Origin: Embleya scabrispora DSM 41855
GTDB lineage: Bacteria > Actinomycetota > Actinomycetes > Streptomycetales > Streptomycetaceae
DNA: 64,000 nt
Direction: 5' to 3'
Assembly (NCBI RefSeq): GCF_000372745.1
Contig: NZ_KB889686.1
Location: 195-64,194 of the forward strand
Part shown: positions 62,028-64,000 of the stretch, one piece after another
Numbering within the stretch: the first letter of the stretch is position 1
Layout: each line of letters opens with the position of its first letter
Program-made: the position numbers and the translations under genes
The notes under the pieces: model-generated
Told to the model about the DNA's origin: nothing
What the model saw: the letters and a program-made list of their open reading frames with translations, nothing else
The model's database searches: none

Positions 62028-62845
62028 CGATCGGGTCTCCTGGGGTACGGGTCGGGCGGGTTCGGGCGGACGGGGCACAGTGACGGTAGCCCACCAGGGC
62101 TTCGGTACCCGATTCGCGCGCACTCACGGCGTGCTGCGCGCGGGCAACGAGCGATACGGCGCGGGACGGACGGACGCCGGCGGGCCCGGTGCCCGGTGCC
62201 CGCCGGCGTGGTTGTCCGATGGTAAGTACTCTCCGTTGTCCGGGAGTTCACTTCGCGGACGCACCGATGCGCATTAATCGAAGTCGGACTCGGGGCCCGG
62301 CGACCCGCTCGCACAGGACAGGTTGCCCGGACCGGCCGTGGTGATCGCCGACGACGCGGAGTTGCCACGGGACCGCGGCGCGGGCGCCGATCGGCCGCTC
62401 CCGGCGCGGCGCTCGTCGCGACCGGATCCGGGCATCGTCGTCGTCGGCGACGCGGACGGGGGGTGTGCGGGCTTCGCCGGCCGGCGGGTCGAGGCGAAAA
62501 AGGCCGAGCGCGAATTGTTGTCGTCCCCGCAGAATTCGGTCGACGGCGAACCGATCGGAACGAAGCTGCCGCGCGCCTGCGGGTCGACCGGTGTCGGCGG
62601 AGCGGGGGTGCCGATCCGAGCGAAGGTGAGCCGACGGGAGTCGGGTGCCGATCGGTAGCGGCGGACGGCGGCTCGATCGGCCCGGAACGGGTGGTGGCGT
62701 GGCGGCGACGAACCGTCTGGCGCGAGGGGTCCGCTTCGTGGCGTGTACGGGCAGCTCCGCACGCGCCGCCCGCGCATAGCGTGAGGTGATCCCGCGCCCG
62801 CGAACGCGGGCCGGGGGTCGAAGTACCGGCAGAGGAGACGAGAAG
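62028..62845. other. long intergenic region
   Basis: About 820 bases between divergent genes. All frames have Arg/Pro-rich translations and no family motif, so I do not annotate a gene. It should hold the Lrp promoter near 62050-62090 and the WrbA-like promoter near 62780-62830. An AT-richer patch at 62219-62283 (GGTAAGTACTCTCC and GCATTAATCGAAG) may also hold a promoter. Confidence 0.4.
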
Positions 62846-63436
62846 ATGAGCATCAAGGTCGCAGTGATCTACCACGACACCGCGGAGTGTGTTCGGGCGT
62901 TGGCCGACGCGGTGGCGGCGGTCGCCTGGAACACCGGCGCCGAGGTGCGATTGCGCAGGCTGCCCGAGGCGACTCCGGACCGGCCACCGACCGACGCGAA
63001 GGCGGATCCACCGGCAACAGCGCGGGACCTGACCTGGGCCGACGTCGTGGTGCTCGGTGCGCCGGCCCGGGACGGCGATGTCGTCGCGTTGCTGCGCCGC
63101 CTCGCCGACTCGGCCATCGGTCCAGCGACCGCGTCGGCCGCGCGCGAGATGCGGGACGAGTGGGAACGCCGCACCGAACAACAGGTGTTCGGCGTCTTCG
63201 TCACCACCCCCGCGCCCGGCACGCGGCACGGAGGGCTGATGCGCAGCTTCGGCATCGTCCACCGGCCCGCGTCCGGCGATACGCGGAACGGGCCGGAGCG
63301 CTCGGTCGCCGCGCCCGCGCCCTCCGGTGGCACCGACGACCCGACGCTGCTGTCCTTCGACCTCGCCCGGACCCAGACTCGGCGCTGCGTCGCGATCGCG
63401 GCGGCGTTGCGGGCGGAACGGGCGTTGACGGTCTGA
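62846..63436 (+). CDS. degenerate WrbA-like flavodoxin-fold protein
   Basis: 196 residues from ATG 62846 after AGAGGAGA. The fold layout is that of the WrbA/flavodoxin family: KVAVIYHDTAECVRALADAV, GAEVRLRRLPE, DLTWADVVVLGAPARDGD. In WrbA the FMN-phosphate loop is SxxGHT and the next loop is PTRFGNM; here they are HDTAEC and PARDGDV, so FMN binding is probably lost. It might still bind another ligand or be a regulator. A standard quinone reductase function is unlikely. Confidence 0.72.
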   Translation: MSIKVAVIYHDTAECVRALADAVAAVAWNTGAEVRLRRLPEATPDRPPTDAKADPPATARDLTWADVVVLGAPARDGDVVALLRRLADSAIGPATASAAREMRDEWERRTEQQVFGVFVTTPAPGTRHGGLMRSFGIVHRPASGDTRNGPERSVAAPAPSGGTDDPTLLSFDLARTQTRRCVAIAAALRAERALTV

Positions 63437-63564
63437 GCGCGCGGGGCGGCAGGGCGGGGGTTGCCGCGCGTTGAGCCGGGTGGGAGGTAGGGAGTGGGCG
63501 GCCGGCAGCTGCTCGGAGTGGAAGCGGGAGGCTGCCGGCCGGGGCCGCGGTCCGGCGCGGGCGC

Positions 63565-64000
63565 TCAGCCGGTTCGGGACGTCGGGTGTGTCGTGCCCAG
63601 GTGACGCGGGCCCTCGGGTGGTTCGGGGGTGGGTGCGAGTACCGCGGTGGCTGTGTCGAGGAGTTCGAGGAGGGTTCCGGAGAAGTCGGGGAGCAGCGAG
63701 ATCACGACGACCCACGCGTCGAGCAGGCCGGGGGCGTGGGGCACGCCGGATTCCGCGTCCTCGGCGCCTTCCACGCCTTCCACGCTTTTTACCCGTTCCG
63801 GAGCTTCGACGCCCCAGCGCTCGGCCACGATCGCGCGGAGTTCGTCTCCCCGGGGACGCCACGCCCGTGCCCCGCCGGCGAGATCCCGATCGCCCAGGAT
63901 GCACAACGCCTGTGCCGCCGAACCGCAGTGGCGTGCGATGTCCGGCGGGGTGAGCGCACCCGTGGCCAACCCCCGCTGCACCCATGGCGTGGCCCGCCGG
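63565..64000 (-). CDS. hypothetical protein, 5' end outside window
   Basis: The minus-strand frame is open to the window edge; the visible part reads QRGLATGALTPPDIARHCGS, then RAWRPRGDELRAIVAERWGV and VKSVEGVEGAEDAESG. It has an internal low-complexity Glu/Gly/Val stretch. The segment resembles a helical actinobacterial family with no function I can give. The N-terminus is outside the window, so length and start are unknown. Confidence 0.6.
   Translation of the reverse strand, partial: RRATPWVQRGLATGALTPPDIARHCGSAAQALCILGDRDLAGGARAWRPRGDELRAIVAERWGVEAPERVKSVEGVEGAEDAESGVPHAPGLLDAWVVVISLLPDFSGTLLELLDTATAVLAPTPEPPEGPRHLGTTHPTSRTG

Overview
The window is very GC-rich double-stranded chromosomal DNA with the codon bias, GTG/TTG starts and purine-rich ribosome sites of a filamentous actinomycete. 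A SigC-type ECF sigma factor, a SpoIIE-type phosphatase with PAS/GAF sensors, a Ser/Thr kinase joined to a WD40 propeller, mycothiol-type DinB/TIGR03086 proteins, a TIGR03618-type (F420-family) flavoprotein and a DUF3099 protein all point to a Streptomycetales-like genome. I cannot name the species. No rRNA, tRNA, CRISPR array, prophage or large biosynthetic cluster is visible. The only mobile element is the right end of an IS1182-like insertion sequence at the left edge.

Layout. 1-0.9 kb: transposase end. 1.1-13 kb: single genes for stress, resistance-like and acyl metabolism functions: WD40 protein, quinone oxidoreductase behind a SoxR/MerR-type promoter, VanX-like dipeptidase, GNAT and Vat-like acetyltransferases, a divergent TetR / AhpD pair with twin operators, enoyl-CoA hydratase-family enzyme and glutamate decarboxylase. 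13-20.5 kb: mixed intact genes (P-loop protein, pentapeptide protein, MOSC, a Clp_N-HTH protein with twin palindromes, an esterase) and several decayed ones. 20.6-28.5 kb: FUSC transporter, methyltransferase, DinB, HxlR / PPOX divergent pair, and two paralogous GlxA-type regulators flanking a secreted trypsin-like protease. 28.8-36.8 kb: a truncated FtsX-type permease, a family A DNA polymerase, a stretch of broken genes and the kinase-WD40 gene. 37-43 kb: copper locus with SigC-like sigma factor, Met/His-rich membrane protein, CopA ATPase and a PCu(A)C-like protein. 43-57 kb: Cys-rich pentapeptide protein, MpaB-like/EF-hand fusion, MocR regulator, phosphoesterase, a one-carbon (FchA-FolD) operon and many small membrane or secreted proteins. 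57-64 kb: tectonin-repeat protein, SpoIIE phosphatase, PLP decarboxylase with an Lrp regulator, a degenerate WrbA-like flavodoxin and a partial gene at the right edge.

Two themes stand out. First, gene decay is frequent: at least nine genes are truncated, frameshifted or internally deleted (PPOX, ABC permease, VOC, two alpha/beta hydrolases, FtsX permease, an unnamed family, PP2C, kinase N-terminus), often with a readable mechanism such as a 7-bp tandem duplication. This is the pattern of an accessory chromosome arm. Second, some regulatory logic can be read directly: a 19-bp-spacer MerR-type promoter, two pairs of palindromic operators, and a sigma factor beside copper genes.

The most interesting biochemical observation is a two-gene operon at 51.3-52.7 kb in which the FolD-like dehydrogenase has lost the catalytic lysine needed for its cyclohydrolase step, while the overlapping upstream gene encodes a separate cyclohydrolase-family protein that could replace that step. 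A DUF2236 (MpaB-like) oxygenase domain fused to four calcium-binding EF-hands is the other architecture worth testing. I found no clearly new multi-gene defence or biosynthetic system. Functions are inferred from sequence alone.
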